Source: Acidobacteria bacterium UBA7540
Lineage (GTDB): Bacteria; Acidobacteriota; Terriglobia; UBA7540
Assembly: GCA_002478145.1 (NCBI GenBank)
Contig: DLMI01000178.1
Span: 10,881-66,389 of the forward strand
Length of the DNA: 55,509 nucleotides
Reading direction: 5' to 3'
Made by a program: the position numbers and the translations under genes. This document shows positions 45,698 to 52,939 of the stretch, in pieces (the first letter of the stretch is position 1; each line of letters starts with the position of its first letter). Below the pieces are notes generated by a model, which saw only the letters and a list, made by a program, of their open reading frames with translations, did not search any database and had not been told where the DNA came from.

Positions 45698-46142
45698 TGT
45701 CATTCCGAGCGCAGCGAGGAATCTTGCCTTGATCGTTTTTTCCACCTACGCTCCGGCTACGCTACCGGGGCCTGCCTACCAAGCGGCGCTCAAGTCCTTC
45801 CAATCACGATTCGCCGATTCGATCAGGTCAATCTTCTTCTTTCGGCCCCAGCTCTTGATCTGCTTCTCGCGAGCGATGGCGGCCCAGATTTCGCCGCACA
45901 CCTCGTAGTACACCAGTCGGTTGATGTTGTAGCGTGCCGTGAACCCCGGCAACAGCTTGCCTCGGTGTTGGAGCACCCGACGTTCCAAGTTGCTAGTCAC
46001 ACCCGTATACAGTGCGCGGGATTTGCTCGCCATGATATAGACGTAGTAAGTCTTCAAGGCTGGCACCCCAACCCCTTCTGCCCACACTCAGCGCGATCCG
46101 CCCCAGCCCAGGGCGAGATTCCTCGCTGCGCTCGGAATGACA
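45698..46142. mobile_element. 445-bp candidate element: GIY-YIG gene in perfect 27-bp inverted repeats
   Basis: Left end 45698-45724 starts tgtcattccgagcgcagc; right end 46116-46142 is its exact reverse complement (27 of 27). Each end itself is an imperfect palindrome (attcc/ggaat arms). The only gene inside is the GIY-YIG protein. No target-site duplication is evident at the edges. Solo or altered relatives of the end occur at 32159-32203 and 16746-16883. Confidence 0.7.
45776..46087 (-). CDS. Small GIY-YIG nuclease-family protein
   Basis: About 103 residues with a single GIY-YIG domain of the UPF0213/YhbQ type: YYVYIMASKSRALYTGVTSN has the paired tyrosines and the YTG motif, followed by an arginine (NLERRVLQH) and the helical end REKQIKSWGRKKKIDLI. 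The conserved glutamate is probably within the VCGEIW or IAREKQ region. The start is uncertain: GTG 46087 is used because no ATG precedes the YVYIM motif. The domain alone nicks or cuts DNA in known homing and repair enzymes; here it has no extra DNA-binding domain. It lies alone between inverted repeats, which suggests it could process those ends. Confidence 0.85.
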   Translation of the reverse strand: MWAEGVGVPALKTYYVYIMASKSRALYTGVTSNLERRVLQHRGKLLPGFTARYNINRLVYYEVCGEIWAAIAREKQIKSWGRKKKIDLIESANRDWKDLSAAW

Positions 46143-46173
46143 TCCGACTCCGAAAGATCCCTCCCACCCAATC

Positions 46174-47199
46174 TCATGGGTTCAGCGGCGCCCAGGCGAG
46201 TCCGTCGGCTTGCGGTCCCGCATTGATCAATTTATCAACATTCCAGGTCTTCAGGTTGATGGCTGCAATCTTGCCGCTTGCCATGCAGGAAACGTAAGCC
46301 ACTTCCCCGTTGGGGCGCACCAGGATTTCCTGGGGCAGCTTATCAACATCGACCATCCTAGCCATTTTCATTGACTCAAGGTCAAGAACGCCGACTTTAT
46401 TAGCGGTGGGAAGTGTGATCAAGAGCCAGCGCCCGTCGAGGGTCGGCGCCGTGCCGTAAGCCTGGGTGGGGAGCTTGACCCAGGTCTGTACTTTGTTGGT
46501 TGAGGTGTCAATCACCGCGAGGCGCGGCGCCGTCTGGTCAGCCGTAAAAGCCCAGCGGTCGTCAATCGAAAGTGAAATCCGTTGGGTCTGGCGCGAGATG
46601 GGAATAATGGCAAGGGGTTTTTGTGCGACCAGGTCTATTGCGGAGACAGTTCCCGGCCCCACGTTGGCGGTGTACCCGCGCTGCCCATCATGAGTGATGG
46701 CCAGCATATGCGATTCCCGCTGACCGGTGGGGACGGAGGAGACGATTCTCAAGCTTTTCGGGTCAATGACGGTTATGGAATTGGCAAGTTCGGTGGTCAC
46801 GTAGAGCAGGCTGTTCTTAGGTCCGAAGACCGCGCCGTGCGGACGCAGGGGCTTGTCGAAATCCAGTGTCTTAACCACACGACGACTCGCGAGGTCAATC
46901 ACCGCCATCGTGCGGCCGTCTGTGCCGGGCTTGCCTACGCCAGAGTTCCCGTAAATCGGGACATAAGCCATCGACCCCTCGGGCGATGCCGCTACCTCAT
47001 GCCCAGTAATTCCCCCCTCAGGAATCTCCGCCACTTCGCGCCCTGTCTCAGGATCGACAATCCCCAGCGTTTGGTTGTCTTTGTTTGCCACTAGCAGCAG
47101 GCCATGAGAGGGCGGCGTCTCAGTTTGCGCAGCCACCCATAACGGTACGACCAGACTGAGGCAGACCAAGGCGAGCGTCCTCAGGCTGTAGCATTGCAT
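46174..47199 (-). CDS. YVTN-family beta-propeller protein, exported
   Basis: About 341 residues. ATG 47199 has GGAGGG just upstream and gives a signal peptide (LRTLALVCLSLVVPLWVAAQ). Repeated YVTN-like blades follow: LLLVANKDNQTLGIVDPETG, LLYVTTELANSITVIDPKSL, then GYTANVGPGTVSAIDL and AYVSCMASGKIAAIN. It forms a seven-bladed propeller in the periplasm or cell surface; such proteins bind partners or act in quinoprotein-like folds, with no active site visible here. A longer frame to 47367 lacks a ribosome site. Function unknown. Confidence 0.87.
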   Translation of the reverse strand: MQCYSLRTLALVCLSLVVPLWVAAQTETPPSHGLLLVANKDNQTLGIVDPETGREVAEIPEGGITGHEVAASPEGSMAYVPIYGNSGVGKPGTDGRTMAVIDLASRRVVKTLDFDKPLRPHGAVFGPKNSLLYVTTELANSITVIDPKSLRIVSSVPTGQRESHMLAITHDGQRGYTANVGPGTVSAIDLVAQKPLAIIPISRQTQRISLSIDDRWAFTADQTAPRLAVIDTSTNKVQTWVKLPTQAYGTAPTLDGRWLLITLPTANKVGVLDLESMKMARMVDVDKLPQEILVRPNGEVAYVSCMASGKIAAINLKTWNVDKLINAGPQADGLAWAPLNP

Positions 47200-47376
47200 T
47201 GAAACCCTCCAAGCTGTCTGAATTCCTTGCAGACCCCTTCGGTAACAACTACGGCACATCCTAACACAACACGGCCCGGTGGCCGCACGGAAACGAGATT
47301 TTCCGTGTTCTCCGTGCCTCCAAAACCTCAACACAGAGCGTACGGCGCGGCGCATCGCCGCAGCCAAACACGCATT

Positions 47377-47517
47377 GTAGGGCCGAACGGCGTTCGGCCC
47401 TCGGGCGAGCGCCGCTCGCCCCTACTCATCAATCGGGCGTCCGGGCAGGCAGTGGGTCAGTTTGGGGTTGTAGCGGCGAGTTTACCTCGCCACGTGGTGG
47501 CGTAAAGCCGCTTCTAC
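47377..47517. repeat. Two adjacent GTAG...CTAC elements in the 47200-47531 gap
   Basis: Element one, 47377-47425: gtagggccgaacggcgttcg and its partner ggcgagcgccgctcgcc, ending CTAC; each half is a perfect hairpin. Element two, 47470-47517: gtagcggcgag...ctcgcc and the arm aagccgcttctac. No gene in the gap. Confidence 0.75.
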
Positions 47518-47531
47518 ATCAAACTGACCGA

Positions 47532-47876
47532 CTATGTCCGGGCAGCTTGCCGAGAAACCTCACACTGAGGGCAAGGACAGAGGCTGCGCAGGTAATCGAA
47601 GGAATAGATACCGGATGAATGACCATCGTTCCAAAAGACCTGCAAGGCATATCGTCCTACCAAGTCTGCGCGCTCAGGTTTCAGCGGTTTGACACCGAGC
47701 ATCGGCAGAAGATTCGATGGCTGTCGATGCGTCCCGCCTCCCTCACTGCATGAAGCACACGGGCAGCGGTCGCGAAGGTAGCGGTACGAATAAGCGCTGG
47801 CGTGGCCATCCGACCAGTTGATGGATAACGTGTCGTTCCCGGCTGCGAGTTTGATTTTAGTTGGGATGGGATGCAT
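47532..47876 (-). CDS. DUF971 protein (Mrp partner-like)
   Basis: A 114-residue protein with the DUF971/GBBH-like N-terminal fold: INWSDGHASAYSYRYLRDRC, then CPCASC and the second cysteine set LCPCPQCE at the end. DUF971 is found as a stand-alone gene beside mrp and as the C-terminal domain of the chloroplast iron-sulfur carrier HCF101. Two CPC/CxxC clusters suggest a metal or Fe-S site. ATG 47876 gives the normal N terminus; the longer frame to 47987 reads through a repeat. It lies 107 bases downstream of mrp on the same strand. Confidence 0.88.
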   Translation of the reverse strand: MHPIPTKIKLAAGNDTLSINWSDGHASAYSYRYLRDRCPCASCSEGGGTHRQPSNLLPMLGVKPLKPERADLVGRYALQVFWNDGHSSGIYSFDYLRSLCPCPQCEVSRQAART

Positions 47877-47889
47877 AGGGAAAACGTCC

Positions 47890-47987
47890 TTGGTCCGTTG
47901 TCCGTGGTCCGTCGTCCGTTGCGGGCCATCTCTTGTGCGCCCGAGAGCGGGCAACTGACCACGGACCACGGACGACGGACAACTCAC
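47890..47987. repeat. Inverted pair of heptad arrays between mrp and DUF971
   Basis: 47890-47921 reads ttggtccgttgtccgtggtc and onward; 47951-47987 reads gcaactgaccacggaccacg and onward. Each has a seven-base period and they are largely complementary, so the transcript could form a long imperfect hairpin between the two genes. Confidence 0.65.
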
Positions 47988-49030
47988 TCCTCAATACTTA
48001 TCGCCTGCTGGTTTGCCACTCTTACCTGTTCCGCCAGTGCTGCGGCCACCTCCTGGAAGGCTTTCCCGTTCACTGATTTCTCTTCGAGCGCCACCGGTTT
48101 CCCATTATCGCTTTGCACTCGAATGACGGGATCGAGCGGGATCTCGCCCAGAAATGGTAAGCCAAGCCTTCTGGCAGCTTCGCGAGCGCCGCCGTGCCCG
48201 AAAATTTCCTCCCGATGCCCGCAGTGAGGGCAGGCGTAGTAGCTCATGTTCTCAATAATCCCGAGCACAGGGACATTGAGCTTTTCGAACATCGCGATGG
48301 CTTTCGACGCTACCGACAGAGCCAGATCCTGGGGGGTCGAAACAATTACCGCGCCGGTCAGCGGGATAGTTTGCGACAGGCTCAACTGAATGTCGCCCGT
48401 CCCCGGCGGCAGGTCCATAATAAGGTAGTCCAGTTCACCCCAGCGCACGTCGCCGAGGAATTGCTGAATGGTCTTGTGGAGCATGGGGCCGCGCCAGATG
48501 ACGGCTTCGTTTTTGGGCAAGAAATAGGCCATGGAGATGAGTTTGACGCCGTAGGCGAGGGGCGGTTCAATCTTGCCCTCCACGACACGCGGTTGCTCAT
48601 TGCCGCCCATCAGAATGGGGACGCTAGGGCCGTAAACGTCTGTGTCCATCAGGCCGACGCGAGCGCCCGTGCGCTCGAGTGCGATGGCCAAGTTGGCGGC
48701 TACCGTCGATTTGCCAACGCCACCCTTGCCGCTCGCCACGGCAATGGTGTTTTTGACCAAGGGTATCAGGTTCGGCTGCCCATGATGGGTGGGCGGAGCC
48801 GGATCGGTCACGCGCACTTCAACATCGGGCACACCCAGTCCGTTCACAACGCGTTTTATGTCCGCAACCAATTGGTTTCTGGCAGGGCTCGCTGTCTGCA
48901 TCAAGATGCTCACGCGGCGATCCCCCACTTCGATGTCCTTTACGAATCCGAGCGAAACAATATCCTTTTGCAAGTGCGGATCGTTGACCGTCCTCAAAGC
49001 GTTCAGAACATCCTGCGGGCTTAGGTCCAT
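47984..49030 (-). CDS. mrp: Mrp/ApbC/NBP35-type Fe-S cluster carrier ATPase
   Basis: A 348-residue iron-sulfur carrier. The N-terminal DUF59/MIP18 domain (about 5-85: VNDPHLQKDIVSLGFVKDIE) precedes a deviant-Walker P-loop, ASGKGGVGKSTVAANLA (about 96-112), a Walker B-like DLPPGTGD, and the cluster-ligating CPHCGH (CxxC near residue 265). It assembles and delivers Fe-S clusters. GGAG lies 13-16 bases before ATG. With the DUF971 gene next door it covers the full HCF101 domain set as two proteins. Confidence 0.94.
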   Translation of the reverse strand: MDLSPQDVLNALRTVNDPHLQKDIVSLGFVKDIEVGDRRVSILMQTASPARNQLVADIKRVVNGLGVPDVEVRVTDPAPPTHHGQPNLIPLVKNTIAVASGKGGVGKSTVAANLAIALERTGARVGLMDTDVYGPSVPILMGGNEQPRVVEGKIEPPLAYGVKLISMAYFLPKNEAVIWRGPMLHKTIQQFLGDVRWGELDYLIMDLPPGTGDIQLSLSQTIPLTGAVIVSTPQDLALSVASKAIAMFEKLNVPVLGIIENMSYYACPHCGHREEIFGHGGAREAARRLGLPFLGEIPLDPVIRVQSDNGKPVALEEKSVNGKAFQEVAAALAEQVRVANQQAISIEE

Positions 49031-49351
49031 ACGTACGGTAACTCCTTATAGTCGCTAATTCCGGCTAGCCTTCGCTTCAATCCACGTTGCAGGATCGTCA
49101 CGATGCGAGGATACGGCGCAGATTGCGCTCATTCTTTCCAGGTAACCCAAGGTCGAATGCTCACCAACACCTCAGGCGTTGTTTCAGAGCTTACCCCCAC
49201 TTATTCCCACCTCTTAATTATACATTCAGTGTGGGCTCGCGTAGCTGGGGAATCTTCGCACCGGCGCCAGCGCTTCCCAATTAGATCGTTGTTGACCGGG
49301 CTCCGCGATTCCTCTATTGTGTCGCAGGCTGAAATAACAGGCATTTGCGAT
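49031..49351. other. Divergent spacer between mrp and permease
   Basis: 321 bases without a convincing gene. A TATAAT hexamer occurs on the minus strand (attata at 49217-49222) and could serve mrp, but the -35 position is weak. A plus-strand frame opening at 49103 is judged to be only an upstream extension of the permease frame. Confidence 0.35.
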
Positions 49352-50713
49352 ATGGATCCGGTCAAATCCGGCACGGAACCCGCCAGCGCAGTCTCTGAGC
49401 AGCCCCCACTCCTTCGTGCCCTGGGGTTATGGGATACCACGGCAATTGTCATGGGGATCATGATTGGCTCCGCCATCTTCATCGTTCCGGCGGAAGTCAC
49501 TCGCGAAGTGGGCAGCGAACGAGCCGCCCTCAGCGTGTGGATAATTTCCGGACTGCTCAGCCTGTTTGGGGCACTTTCGTTCGCTGAGCTTGCGGCCATG
49601 CTGCCCCAGGCCGGCGGCCAGTACGTATATCTGCGCGAGGCTTACGGGCATTTAGTGAGCTTTCTGTGCGGCTGGACGTTCTTTCTGGCGGTGCAGTCGG
49701 GCGGCATATCGACTGTAGCCGTGGGCTTCGCACAGTATTTGGCCGATTTCTTTCCCATCCATCCCGGGCAGCAGAAACTGGCGGCCAGCCTGGCGATCGT
49801 CGTTCTGACGGCCATAAACTATCGCGGTGTGCGCGAAGCTGGCTGGGTGCAGTCCGTCCTGACCGGCGCCAAGGTGGGTGCGATGGTCGCCATCGTCGCA
49901 CTTGGCTTCGCGCTCGTGCACGGGCCCGTCTACAGCACGGTTAGACTGCCTACGCCTGCGGGGTGGGGCTTTCTCTCCTCCTTTGGCGTAGCTATGGTCG
50001 CAGCACTTTGGGCTTACGATGGCTGGAACAATGGCACTTTTGCGGCCGATGAAGTCAGAAACCCTGAACGCAACCTTCCCCTGGGGCTTATCCTGGGGAC
50101 GGCCGGGGTCGTGGTCATCTACATTCTGGTGAACCTGGTTTACTACCACGTGCTACCGCTGTTGACGGTGGCTCAATCTCCGCGCGTAGCCGCGGAGGCC
50201 GGCATGCGTCTTTTCGGACGGGGCGGCGCCCATTGGGTGACGCTCGCCATTATCGTTGCCATGTTAGGGTGCGTGAACGGAATGATCCTGGCAGGCGCGA
50301 GAGTCTACTACGCTATGGCCAGGGATGGCCTCTTCTTTCGCTGGTGTGGCAATGTTCATCCCAGGTTCCGAACCCCACACCTTTCCTTGCTCTTCCAGGG
50401 TGCGTGGGCGGTTCTCCTCGTGCTTCTGGGCACCTATGAGCAGCTTTTTACCTACGTCATCTTTGCCGGCTGGATCTTCTATGCCCTGACGGTACTCGCA
50501 GTTATTATCTTACGCCGCAAGAGACCGGACCTGCCGCGCCCTTATCGAGTCTCCGGCTACCCTTTTGTTCCGGCGGCTTTCCTAATTGCTGCCGCCTGTT
50601 TCATCCTGAACACGCTTCTCGCGAGGCCGCTTGAGGCGGGCATCGGTTGCGGCATTGTGGCCCTGGGGATTCCCGCCTACTTGCTTTGGAAGCACCGCTC
50701 AGGGGCGGCCTGA
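49352..50713 (+). CDS. APC-superfamily amino-acid permease
   Basis: A 453-residue transporter with about 12 membrane helices. TM1 contains the APC substrate-site motif GIMIGSAIFIVPAEV; other marks are ALSFAELAAMLPQAGGQYVY, AINYRGVREAGWVQSVLTGA and AALWAYDGWNNGTFAADEVR. It resembles the LAT/serine-threonine exchanger branch. It imports or exchanges an amino acid across the inner membrane; substrate cannot be inferred. ATG 49352 fits the family N terminus although its ribosome site is weak; the upstream extension to 49103 is not typical. No transporter partner or enzyme gene is adjacent. Confidence 0.9.
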   Translation: MDPVKSGTEPASAVSEQPPLLRALGLWDTTAIVMGIMIGSAIFIVPAEVTREVGSERAALSVWIISGLLSLFGALSFAELAAMLPQAGGQYVYLREAYGHLVSFLCGWTFFLAVQSGGISTVAVGFAQYLADFFPIHPGQQKLAASLAIVVLTAINYRGVREAGWVQSVLTGAKVGAMVAIVALGFALVHGPVYSTVRLPTPAGWGFLSSFGVAMVAALWAYDGWNNGTFAADEVRNPERNLPLGLILGTAGVVVIYILVNLVYYHVLPLLTVAQSPRVAAEAGMRLFGRGGAHWVTLAIIVAMLGCVNGMILAGARVYYAMARDGLFFRWCGNVHPRFRTPHLSLLFQGAWAVLLVLLGTYEQLFTYVIFAGWIFYALTVLAVIILRRKRPDLPRPYRVSGYPFVPAAFLIAAACFILNTLLARPLEAGIGCGIVALGIPAYLLWKHRSGAA

Positions 50714-50744
50714 CCTGCTGCGGCGGGCCGCCCCTGGGTATGGC

Positions 50745-51929
50745 TCACTCCTCCCCACTTGCGGCTTTCTTCACCCTGGCGAGGAGATCGTCGGCGGGCG
50801 CTTTCCAGGAGCTTTGCAGGCTCACCGCCCTGTTGAGAGCTTCGATGGCCCCCTTGTGGTTGACCGGGGCTCCGGACTCATAGGCGTACGCCAAGTAATA
50901 CAAGGCCTGTCCCTGCAATTCCGGATTGGCCCCCAGCAGATCCGCCGCCGTCTTGAGTTCGTCGATCGCCGGCCCCAGTTTTTTTATCTTGGCCGCGACC
51001 GCCCGCGTGAAAGTAGCGTATCCCAGCGAGAGGTGAGCCATGCCGAGCTGGTTATCTTGCTCCTGCTTGAACTGAGCATCGGAAAGACCCTCGGGCTTCT
51101 TCATTTGCTGCGCCAGTTCAATAGCTTTTTTCGCATAATCGGCAGCCTTATCAGGGTTGGTCCGGCCGATGGCGTAGTCGTACGCCAGGAGATTGTGGGC
51201 CACCAGATTGTTGGGGTCCGCGGCGATAGTCTTCTCACCGTACTCCATGGCCTTATCAGGCTTATTCGCCATCTTGGAGGCGATGAAGTAATCGAAATTG
51301 ATCTGCGCCGCGTTCTTCTCCACGTCCTCGGGGAAAGTCTTGGCAAAGCCGTCCAAGCGCTCGATGCGTTTGTTGGGATCGCTCACCCGAGGGACGAGCT
51401 GGAGGAAGGCATAGACCACATAGGCAAGCTCGTCCTTGGCCTGCGCCGCGTTTTCTTCCAGCGCCTTTTGCCACTCCGCGTCGCTGACGTTGGACGGTTT
51501 GGCCGGCTTGCTTTCCGCCTTGATCACGTCCGGGGCCTGATTGATGATGTCGAAGGCGGAATCGGCGACCTTGCCGGAGCCCACGTAGCCTTTCAGAACG
51601 TTGAGCATCAGCATCGCGTCTTTGTAATTTGAGGCCAAGCCTTTTTCTCCGTATTCAACAACTTTGTCATAGTTGTTGAGTTTTAGGTATGTCATCGTAT
51701 AATATTCATCAACACAAGGCATGAATTTGGAATCGGCGTGCTCCTGGGCATACTTGTCCAGGGCAGCCACCTGCTCTTCGGGCTTGTCCGCGCCGTTGAC
51801 GGCCTGCATGAGCTCATCTTCAGGAGTATTCGCAACATAGGGCAGACCAGGACAGACTTGTTGGGCTTGAAGAGGGCAGGCAAAAACCAGCAAGCCCAAA
51901 AAAACCAGGAGAATAAACATCTTGCGCAT
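50745..51929 (-). CDS. TPR-containing exported protein
   Basis: About 394 residues. ATG 51929 has GGAGGT upstream and opens MRKMFILLVFLGLLVFACPL, a signal peptide ending near AQA. Degenerate tetratricopeptide units follow: YYTMTYLKLNNYDKVVEYGE, DYFIASKMANKPDKAMEYGE, DYAIGRTNPDKAADYAKKAI. The final unit is LYYLAYAYESGAPVNHKGAI. TPR arrays mediate protein contacts; a periplasmic scaffold is likely. No enzymatic motif. Common in acidobacterial genomes as hypothetical TPR proteins. Convergent with the permease, 31 bases apart. Confidence 0.8.
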   Translation of the reverse strand: MRKMFILLVFLGLLVFACPLQAQQVCPGLPYVANTPEDELMQAVNGADKPEEQVAALDKYAQEHADSKFMPCVDEYYTMTYLKLNNYDKVVEYGEKGLASNYKDAMLMLNVLKGYVGSGKVADSAFDIINQAPDVIKAESKPAKPSNVSDAEWQKALEENAAQAKDELAYVVYAFLQLVPRVSDPNKRIERLDGFAKTFPEDVEKNAAQINFDYFIASKMANKPDKAMEYGEKTIAADPNNLVAHNLLAYDYAIGRTNPDKAADYAKKAIELAQQMKKPEGLSDAQFKQEQDNQLGMAHLSLGYATFTRAVAAKIKKLGPAIDELKTAADLLGANPELQGQALYYLAYAYESGAPVNHKGAIEALNRAVSLQSSWKAPADDLLARVKKAASGEE

Positions 51930-51969
51930 GGAGACCTCCAGTCCAAAGCAACATCTGGGGTTCGGTATT

Positions 51970-52125
51970 GCGCCGCAGGCGGGCCGGGAAACGCGGGACC
52001 GCCCGCGCATAAGCCTCGCCTTGTCGGCCGAACCGCTCACGAAGCTCCCGCTCTTCAAGCAGCGCAAGAACTTGATACAACAAGACGCTGAGAATTGCCA
52101 GCAAAAAAAATCCCCGCCGCCCCCG
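51970..52125 (-). pseudogene. C-terminal remnant of an isoprenylcysteine-methyltransferase-like protein
   Basis: Minus strand reads GFFLLAILSVLLYQVLALLE and then EERELRERFGRQGEAYARAV-PRFPARL, the usual last helix and tail of ICMT/PEMT-like membrane methyltransferases (EEreLl.rFG..Y..Y...VpRf). The SAM-binding region and the other helices are absent; upstream sequence turns into repeat DNA near 52130. The rest of the gap 51930-52327 has no gene. Confidence 0.55.
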
Positions 52126-52197
52126 TAAGCTACTCCCATCCCAGCAACTCCCGTCCTCAGCCACCTGGCAAGGGGCAAAGTGCAGGAGCTGGAAAAG

Positions 52198-52284
52198 CAG
52201 GATTCAGGATTCGGCGCCGCAGGGCGGGAAGGCTTCAGGGGAGCCCGCTGGTGTTTTTTTCCTGAATCCCGACTGCTGAATCCT
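52198..52284. repeat. Heptad words with inverted arrangement upstream of cupin gene
   Basis: gcaggattcaggattcgg at 52198 and cctgaatcccgactgctgaa at 52261 are inverted relatives with seven-base spacing between like words. Between them, a 5-bp stem gcggg/cccgc at about 52224-52248 followed by a T7 run could act as a weak terminator. Confidence 0.45.
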
Positions 52285-52327
52285 CTGTAGAATATGAGGA
52301 TTCGTTGGGGTTTAGGGAGGAAGATTT

Positions 52328-52675
52328 ATGGAGCTTTTTTCCTGGGAGAATGTGAAGAAGGAAGTCCTGAACGACAAGATCTCGAGGAAAGTTATCTCGG
52401 GCGAGAAGATTACCATGGCGCAGATCTTCATCGCTAAGGATGCCGTGGTGCCGCTCCACCATCATGAGAACGAACAGATCAGTTCCGTTTCGGCCGGTGC
52501 GCTGAGGTTTGAACTGGAGGGCAAAGAGATTGTGGCCCGGGAGGGTGATGTGCTTCTCATTCCCTCGAACGTGCCCCACCGCGTGGTGGCGCTGGAAGAT
52601 TCCTTGGCCCTGGATGTGTTCAGCCCAATCCGCGTTGATTGGTTAACTGGGAAAGACGACTACCTGCGCCGGTAG
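52328..52675 (+). CDS. Cupin-domain protein
   Basis: A 115-residue single-domain cupin. The first motif is VPLHHHENEQISSVSAGALR with histidines and glutamate for metal binding; the second is GDVLLIPSNVPHRVVAL with the fourth ligand histidine. Size and pattern fit the Cupin_2 group, used for sugar or small-ligand binding, isomerases or dioxygenases. AGGGAGGAAG at 52314 supports the ATG. It stands alone; no pathway can be inferred. Confidence 0.9.
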   Translation: MELFSWENVKKEVLNDKISRKVISGEKITMAQIFIAKDAVVPLHHHENEQISSVSAGALRFELEGKEIVAREGDVLLIPSNVPHRVVALEDSLALDVFSPIRVDWLTGKDDYLRR

Positions 52676-52716
52676 GAACCCGTGCCCGATCCCAGCCTGA
52701 AGCAGCAGTCGCTCGA

Positions 52717-52754
52717 GGCTAGGGACTGGGTGTTGGGGGCTAGGCACTGGGGGC
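52717..52754. repeat. 7-base-period array
   Basis: Reads ggctagg-gactggg-tgttggg-ggctagg-cactggg-ggc, downstream of the cupin gene and upstream of the kinase promoter. Confidence 0.6.
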
Positions 52755-52784
52755 GGAAGGGCAGTTAACTTGACTCGACACGTC

Positions 52785-52813
52785 TTGACATCAATACCCT
52801 GTTGCGTTAGGCT
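52785..52813 (+). promoter_or_regulatory. Probable sigma-70-type promoter of the kinase gene
   Basis: TTGACA (52785-52790), a 17-base spacer and TAGGCT (52808-52813). It would give an untranslated leader of about 120 bases before the kinase ATG at 52940. Confidence 0.45.
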
Positions 52814-52939
52814 TGGCCAGTTGTGGGGATTTTCAGGGCTGAGGTGTTCCCCCGGGCTGGTAGTCGTGACGCGGCAAGGAATTAGTGTCTGCTCAATGAC
52901 TTCGCGTAGAAGCGCCAAGCGGAAGAATGTGAGGGTCAC

